DNA of 64,000 bases from the NCBI GenBank assembly GCA_016110215.1, contig JADWQD010000006.1:1798001-1862000 (forward strand), in the 5' to 3' direction. The position numbers were made by a program, and so were the translations under genes. This DNA is from Capronia americana. Taxonomy: Eukaryota; Ascomycota; Eurotiomycetes; Chaetothyriales; Herpotrichiellaceae. A model generated the notes under the pieces. It saw only the letters and a program-made list of their open reading frames with translations, did not search any database and was not told the DNA's origin. Shown here piece after piece: positions 54,080 to 64,000 of the stretch; positions within the stretch are counted from its first letter, which is position 1, and each line of letters begins with the position of its first letter.

Positions 54080-55201
54080 ATGGCGGAAGACGCGGCGAGC
54101 GGTGGCTGGAGCACAATCGAATCCGATGAAGTAAGCATGCCAAAGTCCCCTGCTCGAGGGAGCATTGCTGACATGCTTCCTCGGATTCGCAGGGTGTATT
54201 CACCTCGTTGATCGAGCAGTTGGGAGTCAAGAGAGTGCAGTGTGAAGAGCTGATATCGCTGGACGCTGATTCGATCCGTGCTTTGAGGTAACGAGAAGGT
54301 CGCGCAAGACTCTCCACATCCGTCCCGGGCGAGCTGGTTTGGCCATGCTGACATCTGTGTTACCTGCGACAGTCCCGTTTACGGCGTTATTTTCCTCTTC
54401 AAGTGGATCGGGTCATCATCAGAAAGCAGGACAGCACCGCGGGATGGCACATACGACACTTCCGCAGTCGAGGAGGAAGGGCTCTTCTTCGCGGCCCAGA
54501 CCATCCAGAACGCCTGCGGCACGCAAGCGGTGCTCTCCGTCGTGCTGAACAACGACAAGTCGAGCGCACCCGCCGGCGGAGATGCAATAGATGTTGGGCC
54601 ATCACTGCAAGAGTTCAAGGACTTCACAACGGGCTTTGATGCAGGTTTGAGGGGCGAGTCGTTGTCCAACTCAGAGATGATCCGGACAGTGCACAACAGC
54701 TTCGCGAAATCTAGCCCATTTGTCGATGAGTCTGCGCGCGATCCGGGTGCGGGAACAGAGGACGTCTTTCACTTCATCGGGTACACATGTCATCACGGTA
54801 AACTATATGAGCTGGACGGACTGCAGCCATACCCGATATCACATGGTGATTGCACGCCGGAGGACTTCCCAGACAAGATCATTCCTGTGCTGCAACGACG
54901 GATTGAACGGTACCCGCCCGGAGAGGTTCGTTTCAACCTAATGGCAATATGCGAGGACCTGAGGGTCAAAGCGTATGAGTTTAAGGATACAGAGATGCTT
55001 GCACGGGAGCAGCGGAAGCGGGCACAATGGGATTTTGAGAACGCACTGCGGCGGCACAATTTTGTCGGCTTCACGGCGGAGGTTCTCAAGGGCGTGGTCA
55101 AGATGAAGATCAAGGACGGCACCTATGATGCATGGATCGAGGACGCGAAGAAGGCCACTGAGAGGCGAATGCAGGAGAGACGGAAATATGCCGATGCATA
55201 A
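54080..55201 (+). CDS. ubiquitin C-terminal hydrolase, UCH37/UCHL5 type
   Basis: Three exons: 54080-54130, 54193-54287, 54373-55201; 324 residues. Peptidase C12 with the full catalytic set: oxyanion Gln91 (GLFFAAQTIQ), nucleophile Cys97 (NACGTQAVLS), His182 (EDVFHFIGY) and Asp197 (YELDGL). The N-terminal WSTIESDEGVFTSLIEQLGV and CEELISLD follow the family. The C-terminal extension (about 240-324), with RREQRKRAQWDFENAL-like helix (seen as LAREQRKRAQWDFENALRRH), FVGFTAEVLKGVV and a final basic coiled coil, matches the ULD tail that ties UCH37 (Uch2 in fission yeast) to the proteasome ADRM1/Rpn13 subunit. Role: trimming ubiquitin chains at the 26S proteasome. Short BAP1-type insertions are absent. 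Confidence 0.92.
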
Positions 55202-55838
55202 ATGACGGTCGAAATCGACGGAAGCACATCTGGGTGATATCCTTCAAAGCATCGGGCGGCCATACTGCTTGCGAACAACGAAAAGTCCAATAGCAAAAGT
55301 AGTATTGTTGAATGGACCTCAGCCGGACTTCACCTGTTCCCATTGTTTCTACTGGGGATGCCTTGGTGACACGCGACTGAACGGGGAACTGCCTCGTCTC
55401 TGTGTAAAGAAATGGTGCGCACCACCGAAAATGCTCAAATTCTGATTGGCCGAGGCAGCGTCGAAGCGCGCGCTGTCATTGGTGGCCAGCAAAGACTAAC
55501 TGCTCATTCTGTAAGCCATCTCAGCATACACTGCCAGACCTTGAATGCCATGATTTATTCGGATTGTTCTGTTCTTCACCTCAATAACCGGAACAATACA
55601 CAACTGCACTTGCTTGATTGACCGTTGACATCCTGATTGCATCTTTGTCCGCGCTAAGAACCGCGCGGGCGCCGGTTTTCTTCTACCAGCCTTTACTTCT
55701 CGCCGCACCACCCTTTCTTTCTCATTTCTCATCCAACTACTGAGCGCCGCGCACACAACCTCATCTCCCTCTCTCCAGTTGCATGGGTACGCCTTCCGGT
55801 AACACGCTACTGATCTACACACTGCCGTCACGACCACC
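55202..55838. other. intergenic, no supported gene
   Basis: 3' flank of the deubiquitinase gene and CT-rich leader of the next gene, around 55680-55760. Confidence 0.5.
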
Positions 55839-57629
55839 ATGGAGATCGACTCTCTCTGGCACTCCGCCTTTGGCGAAACTTCTACCCGGCCGGTTCTCTA
55901 CAGTTCTGAGGAGCTCAACGACGAAGGATGGCAACCACTTACCGATCCACAAAAATTCATCTTGGACCTAACCAAACTCAACCATCAACAGCTGTATGCT
56001 GCCAGCTCAAATAACCAACTCGCCATGGAACTCGCCCAAGGTGAATACCTCGAGATCGAAAGCCAGATCGCCGCGATCAGAGGCAGGGTGCCTCCCAAAA
56101 ATCCTCGAACCTTGCCAGCTCCAGATGTGTTCGAGGAACGAAAGGAAGCTGCATTGTACGGCTACAAGTACGATGCCCAGCGTCCTGCCTTGCTCCATGC
56201 CGGTATTCCTGGCCTCCGATCCGCTGATGACCTGAGCGAGCGCGAGAAGCTAGACGTCCGCTTGTTTCAAGAGCCGTTTGAGCAAGGCGGCTTTGTGCCA
56301 AAGGAACGCGAGTACAAGGCTATGCTCGCCAAAGCGCCGGACCCAAAAAACATCGACGGGTGGGAACCCATCGTTGACAACAATGGCCGCCGGCTGATTC
56401 CGAGACAACAAGTCCACCACGACGAGTACAACATCACATATGTTAAGCGCAATGTCGATGCAAATGGCGAGATCATTCGACCTGTGTCTCCGGAAGGCAG
56501 TGAAGTTCAACAAGGGGAAACTCCAGACAAGGCCGTCAATAAACGGTTGACCAGAACCCGCTTCGACGGCAAGAAGGTTCCCCCCACTCGTGATGTGTCT
56601 GAGGAGCCTTCAGCAGCGTCGACGCCACGGGGTCGAAAGCGAGGCAGCCCTTCTGGAGGTGACAGCCGGGAAGACACCCCCAGCTTAAAGCGTCAGAAAG
56701 TCAGCGCAACCGCCGATCAAGACCAGCCACGGCCGAAACATCCAAATCAATACACCAAGGCGAAGGAAAGAGCAGCAAAAGAGCAAGACTCGACCGCAAC
56801 TGGCACGCCCGCCGCCGAAGCTCCCACCAAAGCGGCTTCCTCATCCAAAGTAGACTGGCGAGAGTTGTCCTCAACGGACAAATACAACTATAGCTGGACG
56901 AACGCAGAGTTGCATGAAGCAGTCAAAGACGATTACTTGTGGCTCAACGATGATCCGGTCAAAGCAGAGCAATGGAAGAACAAGCTGCTGCAGAACGAGA
57001 ATCCCATCCGAAGCTTTGCAATGTACAAAAAGTGGAGTTACTGGAAACAAAAAGGCCTAGACAAGAGACCACGGAATAAGGAACTGCTGAACGAAGATGG
57101 AACAACCAACAAAGAGAATGAGGGCGGTCCCCAGCGGCAAAAGCGTAGACGACGTGCTGGGAAGCCGAAGAACGCAGGAGGTAGCGGTATATCCCCACCA
57201 GCCGAGACGCCGGCAGCCACACCGGCACCGACGCCAGCTCCAGAAGTTCTCGGGGGCACTGAAACGCCAGAGCGAGCAGTAACTCCGCGGTCGAAGACCA
57301 AAGGCGCCAAGGTACTCACAAACAAGAGATTGGAAAGTGAAATCATTCCGCGAGGATCTCCGCAAGGAGAGACAGACTCTACCAATGGTACGGCCGAAGC
57401 AGATCGGGCGAGCATGGAATCACGATCACCCAAGAAGGCAGCCGCAGAGTTGTCGGGAAAGCGTACTATCGAAGCGGTCAATACAAAAGGGCGCGAACTC
57501 CGACGACCGAGCTTGAAGCAGCAAGTAAGTGACTCGACAGTCTTCATTGCAGGCGGTACTACAGCTACGACGAGTTCTAATGGCACGCCGCCGAGGAGGT
57601 CGCTACGCATTAGGAGACCTAGTGCTTGA
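55839..57629 (+). CDS. basic, largely disordered nuclear-type protein of unknown function
   Basis: Single open frame, 596 residues. The N-terminal 200 residues look ordered: SLWHSAFGE, LTDPQKFILDLTKLNHQQ, GYKYDAQRPALLHAGIPGL, FVPKEREYKAMLAKAPDPKN and IDGWEPIV, followed by a basic Ser/Pro region with likely nuclear localisation signals (RGRKRGSPSG, LKRQKVSA). A second ordered patch about 345-405 (VDWRELSSTDKYNYSWTNAE, DYLWLNDDPVKAEQWKN) is followed by KRRRRAGKPK and a Pro/Ala/Thr-rich tail ending RRSLRIRRPSA. This pattern suggests a chromatin or transcription-complex subunit, but I do not recognise the family. A GTAAGT near 57522 hints at a possible short 3' intron that would change the last 35 residues. 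Confidence 0.7.
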   Translation: MEIDSLWHSAFGETSTRPVLYSSEELNDEGWQPLTDPQKFILDLTKLNHQQLYAASSNNQLAMELAQGEYLEIESQIAAIRGRVPPKNPRTLPAPDVFEERKEAALYGYKYDAQRPALLHAGIPGLRSADDLSEREKLDVRLFQEPFEQGGFVPKEREYKAMLAKAPDPKNIDGWEPIVDNNGRRLIPRQQVHHDEYNITYVKRNVDANGEIIRPVSPEGSEVQQGETPDKAVNKRLTRTRFDGKKVPPTRDVSEEPSAASTPRGRKRGSPSGGDSREDTPSLKRQKVSATADQDQPRPKHPNQYTKAKERAAKEQDSTATGTPAAEAPTKAASSSKVDWRELSSTDKYNYSWTNAELHEAVKDDYLWLNDDPVKAEQWKNKLLQNENPIRSFAMYKKWSYWKQKGLDKRPRNKELLNEDGTTNKENEGGPQRQKRRRRAGKPKNAGGSGISPPAETPAATPAPTPAPEVLGGTETPERAVTPRSKTKGAKVLTNKRLESEIIPRGSPQGETDSTNGTAEADRASMESRSPKKAAAELSGKRTIEAVNTKGRELRRPSLKQQVSDSTVFIAGGTTATTSSNGTPPRRSLRIRRPSA

Positions 57630-58235
57630 TCTTGAAGACAAGAAAGGTTGAGAGGCGAGACGAGAATAGGGACAGGGAGTTGTCTTTGCAGGCGCTTAGG
57701 TCTTCTGCCGGTTAGCGACCTTTACAGGTCGGCGGGAAGAAGACATCGAGTGGTCAGGTTGTGAACTTTTATGGTTGACTGCCCTGGGCGTCTACCATTG
57801 CTTAGGACGGCCAAGCATGCAATAAAGGTGCACATGGAAATCGAGATGAAAGGAAAGTGAAATCAGACAGACAATGAGTGAATGATGATATCTCCCATTA
57901 CTTACTGTCCAGCTGGATGCGAGTCATCTGCCGGCCGGGCCGTACCATGTAGCTGCGAGGTCCTTATAAACGGCGCTCGTACGTCCAGGATGTTAATTGA
58001 TCCTATCGCTGGCCTAATCGTCAGTACCAGCAGTAGCGCCGCCCAAAGGGGGCGCTTACAGTGATGGCTTGGCGGGCACGAATCCCTGTCTAGGTGTGCC
58101 TGATCTGGAATTTAATTAAAGACCCAAACTCCTTCTTCATCCTCCACTCACTTCCCCTCGACCATGGCTTACGACAATTGCAGAGACCCCGACTGAGTGA
58201 TTCTCATCCTTCCAGCGGTGAGCGCTTGGGGCGCG
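57630..58235. other. intergenic, no supported gene
   Basis: 3' flank of the basic nuclear-type gene and promoter of the TRK transporter. Nothing else recognised. Confidence 0.5.
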
Positions 58236-60852
58236 ATGGAAAGTAAGGGCACTGCGCCGCCCAGCCTGATATCTTTGCTGGTCTTCGCTCAAAGCTGACC
58301 TTGCCGCCCAGAACCATCGTCCTCCCTTCCCGCTGGTCCCGATGGACGCAACACACAGACCCTGGTGCAGCGAGCGACGGCCTGGGTGCGCCACCATGTC
58401 TACCAGGGCTTGTCCGGATTCTCCTTCATTCAATGGCACTACTTCTATTTCATCGCCACCAGTCTGGTCGCCAGTGTGATATTCTGGGGCTCCTCGACCC
58501 CGGCCAAGTCGGTCCACTATGTCGACAGCCTCTTCCTCTGCGTCTCCGCCATGACAGAGGCAGGCTTAAACACAGTCAATCTCTCGGAGCTGAATACCTG
58601 GCAGCAGATCATGCTGTTCCTCCTGATCATCATCGGGTCCGCCGTCTTCGTGTCGTCGTCCACCCTCCATATACGGAAGAGGGCGTTCGAGCGGAAGTTC
58701 GCAGAACTTGTCGAGCAACGCCGGAAACGACTGCACAGACCTCGCACACTTACCTTCTCCTTGTCAAGACGAGACCCGGTCCACTCCGATGATCACGGGG
58801 CCACCATTGCCTCGGGAGCGTTCCGCGGGCGTCTGAGGGACGCCGATCCTGAAGCTAAGGATCCTCCCAGCTCATCGGACAGTCAGCAGAATGTAGTGGT
58901 GCCCGCAGAGACTCAGATCGAGCCTGGAACACCACATGCCACCGGCCCAACCAACAGTGACTCGAATGCAGGCCATATCAAATTCCAAGAGTCGATCCCA
59001 CCCGTGGAACACACAGGGTCGCGGCCTCGAAACATCCGTCACAGCCCCAGTTTCTTCGAGGGTCGCGGTGTTGGTGCTCGAGGCTTGGACAACCATCCGC
59101 GGAATGCACGACCGGTGGAGTTCCACGAAGCGGCGCCGGACTGCGCCATCGAGGACGATCCAATGCAGCCGGACCCGTGGGTGAAGAAGATGCACCGATA
59201 TGTCGGCACGGTGGGAGGATACCTGGGAAGAAACTCCCAATTCTACCACCTTAGTGAGAAAGAGAGGCGGAAACTCGGAGGAATCGAATACGACGCCATT
59301 TGCCTCCTTTCCTGGCTGGTGCCTGCCTACTTCACCCTGTTCCAACTGTTCGGCGCCCTTGGCGTTGGGGCTTGGATTACGGCGAACCGTCCGAGCACCT
59401 CATGGACGAACGGGTGAGGGATTGCATGTTTTCTAGGCGCGGCGAATGTTCCCACTGACCAGACAAATAGGCTGAATCCCTTCTGGACCGGTGCTTTCTT
59501 CGCCATCAGCGCTTTCAACAACAGCGGCATGGCTCTCCTCGATGCCAATGCCGTGGCGCTCAACGGGAGCTATTACTGCATGTTGACGCTTAGTCTGCTC
59601 ATCCTTGCAGGAAACACCCTCTTTCCACCCTTTCTCCGACTCATCCTGTGGGCTTTCAGCAAGGTGATCCCGGAGGATTCTGCCTCGCCCGACTGGCAGA
59701 GGCGACGGCGGACGATTCAATTCTGTCTGGACCATCCTCGAAGAGTCTACACCAATCTCTTCCCCAGCGCCGCCACCTGGTGGCTGGTTGCTAGTGTCGT
59801 GGTTTTGAACACCATTGATTGGGTTGCGTTTGAACTGCTCAACATCGGAAACGAAGTGGTTGATTCGCTCCCCACGGGGTTCCGGATCGTGGCGGGATTA
59901 TTCCAGGCTTTCGCGGTGAGAAGTGGTGGCTTCTACATCGTGTCAATAGCAGGGCTGAGGTCGGGTTTGCTCGTCCTCTACGTCCTCATGATGTACTTGA
60001 GCGCCTTCCCGGTCACGATGACGATACGGAACACAAATGTCTATGAAGAACGATCGCTGGGCATCTTCGCAGACGAGCTTCCACTCTATCAAGAAAGCGA
60101 GGAGACAGCAGCGCATAAAGATAAGAAGGAAGGACTCTTGACCGGGCTGAGACGGACCCTGACCATGACCCATGGCGGCGGCCAGCCGACCCAGAACCCT
60201 ACATGGGATCGTCAGGATTTCATCCGTTTGCAGCTCCGCTCCCAGCTCGGCCACGACTTGTGGTGGATCGCCATTGCCATCTTCGCCATCACGTCGATTG
60301 AGACGGGCCAATTCGAGCGAGATCCTGTCAACTTTGTAAGTAGCTTTCTATTGCCGAACCTTATGCCGGTCTTGATATCGTGGATCAAAGTTTGATGCTT
60401 TGTGGCGACTGGTTTTCCATGCTAACGAACGAAACCAGTCGACGTTCAATATTATCTTTGAAGTCATCAGCGCGTATGGCTGCGTCGGCATCAGCGTTGG
60501 AGTCCCCTGGAACAACTACTCGTTCAGCGGGGCCTGGCACCTGGCCTCCAAGCTTGTACTTTGCGCCGTGATGCTTCGAGGTAGGCACCGGGGACTGCCC
60601 GTCGCGATCGACCGGGCAATCCTGCTTCCGGACGAAAGTCTGGCGCTGGCGGAAGAAGAAGATGCGCACAGGAGGACCACGAGTTTCACCTCCGAGGTCA
60701 CGATGCATCCGAGGGATGTACTACGACCGCCGACGTCGGCAAATACGTCGACATACGCGTTGCGACGGCCTAGATCTGCGAGCTTTGGTGCCCCTGGGCC
60801 GAGCATCCACGTCGATGACCGCCCGAGGGCAGCAGCCGAACACATCGTTTGA
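58236..60852 (+). CDS. TRK: TRK-type potassium transporter
   Basis: Four-exon model, 795 residues: 58236-58242, 58312-59413, 59471-60335, 60439-60852. The first coding exon is only ATGGAAA (7 nt): it supplies the only upstream Met, and the frame joins as MEK-PSSSLPAG. TRK proteins carry K+ (or Na+) across the plasma membrane, with four pore-loop units each holding a selectivity Gly. The candidates are SAMTEAGLNTVNLS, AISAFNNSGMALLD, QAFAVRSGGFYIVS and EVISAYGCVGISVG. The last is formed by splicing at a GCTAAC-branched intron. Between units one and two is a long hydrophilic loop (about 125-325), usual for fungal Trk1. Conserved HYFYFI near the start and DRAILLP near the end also fit. Subtype (high or low affinity) is not resolved. 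Confidence 0.9.
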
Positions 60853-61635
60853 TAAGGGTTCGACTAGGAAGGAGCTCGAGGTCCAGCGCTCTAGCAGGTA
60901 CGGAGCCTGGGACAGCATTTCTTCATATTTCGTATGGTTTGGATTTTGGTTCGTGGGCGGCTCGAGCCGCACGCCTGAATTTCACGGAGGAGCATTCGTT
61001 TCAGCGTTCTACTGTATTTGAGCGGTTTATTCTGTTTCGTTCGTCGCAGACCACGTTGTGAAGTACTTTGAGCAAGCGTGGGATCTCGATCATTGGCATT
61101 ATTATTTCAACATTATAGCATAGAGAACAACAAAAGTGTACCGCCAGAGTTTGGGGGCTCCATGTCGCGCGATATCGGGGACTCATTGCCAGAATATCAC
61201 TGGCTCGTCGGCAATTGAAAATATACGAGGCCGCTCAAAGTCGGCAGATGGTGTTGCGGAGAGGAGACCGACGTGCGCCGGCCAGCCGAACATCAGTTCA
61301 GTAGATCCGTCGAGTATAATTATGACTTGGCGGTTGCGCAATTGAGAAATATTCGAATTCTCTTGTCATCGTTGCCAGTACTTGAACGCCGACTGATTGC
61401 GAGGACCGTGAACCAATAGTACATAACACCGTCTCTCAGCCGACGATAGGCAGCGACACCTAGGGAGAGATAGATCTATCCCCTCCCGCTCCAAGGACCT
61501 CTCTGTGTCAAGCTTACTTGCCTTCGCTCCCCCTTCGAAAGTTGGCATCCAGTCCTTTGGGAGTATCTAATCAAGAAACTCGACACTACGCTACTCTTCT
61601 TATCCTACCAGACAGCGACGACGGCCTTATCAAAA
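60853..61635. other. intergenic, no supported gene
   Basis: 3' flank of TRK and promoter of the D-2-hydroxyacid dehydrogenase. Only short random frames. Confidence 0.5.
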
Positions 61636-62589
61636 ATGGTCAAACTCCTCTACCCGACCTCGTTGGCCCTCAACACGGCCGAGCTCGAAGGCTTCTCGGT
61701 CTCCCTGCACGCGTACGACGTCAAGAAGCCGATCCCCGAGGACCTCGTCGACGCCGAGATCCTCATCACCTGGACCAACACGGCGGCCAATCTGTCGGAC
61801 GCGGCGACGCGGATGAAGAAGCTGAAATGGATCCAGTCGCTGGCGGCGGGGCCGAACGACGTGCTCAACGCGGGCTTCGACACCAAGCGCATCGCCGTCA
61901 CCACGGGCAGCGGCCTGCACGACCACACCGTCGCCGAACACACGCTGGGCCTGCTCCTGCTGGCGGCGCGCAAGTTCCACGAGATGCGCGACTACCAGAC
62001 CAAGACGCCGCCTCAGTGGCCCGCGCACCTGGGCGGCCCGCAGCCCGACCGGCCCAAAGGCAGCTTCACCAGCCTCCGGGGCGCCAACGTCCTGATCTGG
62101 GGGTTCGGCAACATCGCCAAGACGCTGGCCCCGTCGCTGCGCCTGCTCGGCGCCAACGTCACGGGCATGGCCACGCGTAAGGGCATCCGCGACGGGTACG
62201 AGGTCTACGCCGAGGACGAGCTGCCGCGCCTGCTCCCCGAGACCGACGCCCTCGTCATGATCCTCCCCGGCAGTGAGGCGACCAAGCACGCCCTCAACGC
62301 CGAGCGGCTCAAATTGCTGCCTTCGCACGCGTGGGTCGTCAACGTCGGCCGCGGCACCTCCATCGACGAAGACGCCCTGTACGAGGCCTTAGTGGGCGGC
62401 GGCATCGGGGGCGCCGCCCTCGACGTCTTCGCCGTGGAGCCCCTTCCCGTGGAGAGTAAACTGTGGGGCGCGAAGAACTGTTTCGTGAGTCCCCATGCCG
62501 CTGGGGGGAGGCCGCAAGGGAGTGAGCGGTTGGTGGCCGAGAATCTGAGGCGGTTTTTGGCCGGGCAACAGTTGAAGAATGTCGTCTGA
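61636..62589 (+). CDS. D-isomer-specific 2-hydroxyacid dehydrogenase
   Basis: Single exon, 317 residues. NAD(P)-dependent 2-hydroxyacid dehydrogenase: substrate-binding region with WIQSLAAGPNDVL, cofactor Rossmann motif WGFGNIAKTLAPSLRLLGANV (Gly156-x-Gly158), and the catalytic triad Arg239 (VNVGRGTSID), Glu268 (FAVEPLP) and His287 (VSPHAAG). The HDHTVAEHTLGLLLLAAR helix is typical. The family reduces 2-oxoacids such as glyoxylate, hydroxypyruvate or phenylpyruvate, and this short form is closest in feel to the phosphoglycerate-dehydrogenase-like enzymes of fungi. The coding sequence is more GC-rich at third positions than its neighbours, producing long antisense frames. A role in handling pyruvate-family products of the rhamnose pathway is conceivable but not supported. 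Confidence 0.9.
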   Translation: MVKLLYPTSLALNTAELEGFSVSLHAYDVKKPIPEDLVDAEILITWTNTAANLSDAATRMKKLKWIQSLAAGPNDVLNAGFDTKRIAVTTGSGLHDHTVAEHTLGLLLLAARKFHEMRDYQTKTPPQWPAHLGGPQPDRPKGSFTSLRGANVLIWGFGNIAKTLAPSLRLLGANVTGMATRKGIRDGYEVYAEDELPRLLPETDALVMILPGSEATKHALNAERLKLLPSHAWVVNVGRGTSIDEDALYEALVGGGIGGAALDVFAVEPLPVESKLWGAKNCFVSPHAAGGRPQGSERLVAENLRRFLAGQQLKNVV

Positions 62590-63244
62590 AGCGGTTGCTG
62601 AGTTCGGAGAAACGTAGGGCAAGTCAGGTTAGACTAAGAGAGGAGAAGAGAGTGTAGATGATTCGAACTCGAAGGGAGTTTCCTCATTCCTTGTCCTACA
62701 CTCGCGAAGGACTCCACGCCGTATGCACACAGGGAAGCTACAGGTCAGGATTCATGGATGGATAGGAGCCAGGCTCTTTACGTACTTTGTGTGGGCGGAG
62801 CGGCATGTGCTGTAGATGGACAGATTGCTGTCATCCATTGCTGTCTGTATGAGGTCGCCTATCGCCATGCCATGCCATGCCATGCCATGCCATGTACTCC
62901 GCCCGGTATTCCGTGATGGATTCATGGCAAACACTACGAACGAACGAACGTACACGGAAGGGATGACAGGGAGCATACCGTGTATTGTTCAGAGATGAGA
63001 TTGTTTGGCTTTAAAGCGGACAGAAACTCTTTGTCAACGTCTAGTGATCAAACCGAGCTGTACTTGGTGTGTGTGCATGGAGGATAGCTGGCGGACAATC
63101 CACCTGTTTGTTCTCAACAACGCATGATCCCCGTTCATAACCAATCTGTTGACGTCTTTGATTGCGCTCCGTTTCTGCTTGATCCCATGCAACGTCGCGG
63201 GTTCCCTTGTTTGTGTTATCAACAACTTTGTCGATACAGCAAAC
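62590..63244. other. intergenic with CCATG repeat
   Basis: 3' flank of the dehydrogenase and promoter of the next gene. No supported gene apart from the repeat listed separately. Confidence 0.5.
62865..62894 (+). repeat. (CCATG)6 pentanucleotide microsatellite
   Basis: Six direct copies of CCATG in intergenic DNA, a likely length-variable marker. Confidence 0.85.
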
Positions 63245-63931
63245 ATGTCTTCTGCAACGCAATATATTTGGGATGCCGCGCCCGCTTCTCAAATCAGCCA
63301 TTCGTCACAAGCCCTCATATTGATGCCAACCATCCTTCAGGAGCACGCCGCCGACGCCGTCTACAGCATCGTCTCCCAACGCGAACCTCTCGTCCAGCTA
63401 AACCCAACCCGACTCCCAACCATGCCGACTGTTCTGGGCGTCCCCATCCGGGCTGAAAATGCCACTACAATCGACCAGGCAACAGATCTCGAACTCCTCA
63501 TCGCATTTAGCAACACGGTAATCTGGCTCCTGATGGGTCTCCTTCTGTACATACAGATCCTCGAAAACCGCCGTGGCGAAGCCCGCCTGTTCCAACATCT
63601 TGAGAACGAGAGAGGCGCCTTTGCCGAGCTGAACCGCCAACGAAGAGAGATCATGGATTCGTGGAAGCAAAGCCTGGAGCGGATTCCCGAGGAGGACGAG
63701 CCCATGGACCACCAGGGTCGGTCTGACGTCGTACCGGAGCAGAGCCTCGTGCAGCGAACCGGATTGCATGTCGAAGACGATCTTCTCGACGCCATGGAGG
63801 ATGAGATGCTGGAACGGCGGGAAGAAGAAGATGACGCTGGCAGTGAGGGTGAGGATGATCTGGAGATGTTGCGCAGGAGGCCCACGAGACGACAACCTGA
63901 TCGTGAGCATGAGGCCGTTTGGCGGTGGTAG
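63245..63931 (+). CDS. single-pass membrane protein of unknown function
   Basis: 228 residues from the Met at 63245 (MSSATQYIWDAAP); the open frame runs upstream to 63149 without protein-like features. One clear transmembrane segment lies near residues 88-103 (SNTVIWLLMGLLLYIQIL). It is followed by a basic/acidic coiled coil (ENRRGEARLFQHLENERGAF...LNRQRREIMDSW, about 106-138) and a very acidic tail (ERREEEDDAGSEGEDDLEML) ending in a basic RRRPTRRQPDRE stretch. No signal peptide is seen, so a signal-anchor type protein with either a lumenal or cytosolic coiled coil is possible. Family not recognised. Confidence 0.6.
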   Translation: MSSATQYIWDAAPASQISHSSQALILMPTILQEHAADAVYSIVSQREPLVQLNPTRLPTMPTVLGVPIRAENATTIDQATDLELLIAFSNTVIWLLMGLLLYIQILENRRGEARLFQHLENERGAFAELNRQRREIMDSWKQSLERIPEEDEPMDHQGRSDVVPEQSLVQRTGLHVEDDLLDAMEDEMLERREEEDDAGSEGEDDLEMLRRRPTRRQPDREHEAVWRW

Positions 63932-64000
63932 CGCCTGGTGAGGGTTGCCGATCATGAAGATAGTGTGATGCCCACGTCGGCTGAGCAGCTGGCTCGCTGG

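Noticed and set aside
61518..62328. Long overlapping frames on both strands over the 2-hydroxyacid dehydrogenase
   Set aside because: They are by-products of GC-rich third positions; compositions are Arg/Ala/Pro-rich with no domain.

Overview
The window looks like nuclear DNA of a filamentous ascomycete (Pezizomycotina). It has short GT-AG introns (about 43-180 nt, often with a CTAAC/CTGAC branch site), two Zn2Cys6 regulators, a Ppo-type oxylipin synthase, a CENP-T homologue and widely spaced single-gene promoters. A eurotiomycete or black-yeast-like origin is my guess from the protein flavour only. I rebuilt spliced models by hand from splice sites, reading frame and family resemblance; no transcript data were available. 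I saw no tRNA, rRNA, CRISPR array, prophage or intact transposon.

Layout. 0.9-12.9 kb is ordinary housekeeping and metabolism: a secreted lactonase-fold protein, a soluble SMP-C2-C2 lipid-transfer protein, a phytanoyl-CoA dioxygenase-like enzyme, an Htd2-type mitochondrial dehydratase, the kinetochore protein CENP-T, the cytochrome oxidase assembly factor SURF1/Shy1 and a UBX protein. 13.4-17.1 kb holds a Ser/Thr-rich surface-type protein, a small secreted protein with a Kex2-like site, and an unrecognised conserved-looking protein.

17.8-31.7 kb carries three consecutive enzymes of the fungal oxidative (non-phosphorylated) L-rhamnose pathway: L-rhamnono-gamma-lactonase (LRA2), L-rhamnose 1-dehydrogenase (LRA1) and L-rhamnonate dehydratase (LRA3). 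A 796-residue Zn2Cys6 regulator is divergent from LRA3, and their shared promoter holds an array of CCAGA-type repeats. About 7 kb between LRA1 and the regulator contains only one small gene that I can support. The last enzyme, the LRA4 aldolase, is not in the window.

32.2-40.4 kb has a flavin monooxygenase, a convergent mercuric-reductase-like flavoprotein, and a large dioxygenase-P450 fusion (Ppo). 42.3-44.7 kb holds two broken genes side by side on the minus strand: a transcription-factor-like gene and an alpha/beta-hydrolase. Ribosomal protein uL14 follows at 45.75 kb, then 4 kb without a supported gene.

50.4-63.9 kb holds a second Zn2Cys6 regulator, a UCH37-type deubiquitinase, an unrecognised basic nuclear-type protein, a TRK potassium transporter, a D-2-hydroxyacid dehydrogenase and a single-pass membrane protein. 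The main coherent system is the rhamnose catabolic block with its linked regulator. The broken genes at 42-45 kb are the clearest sign of recent gene loss.
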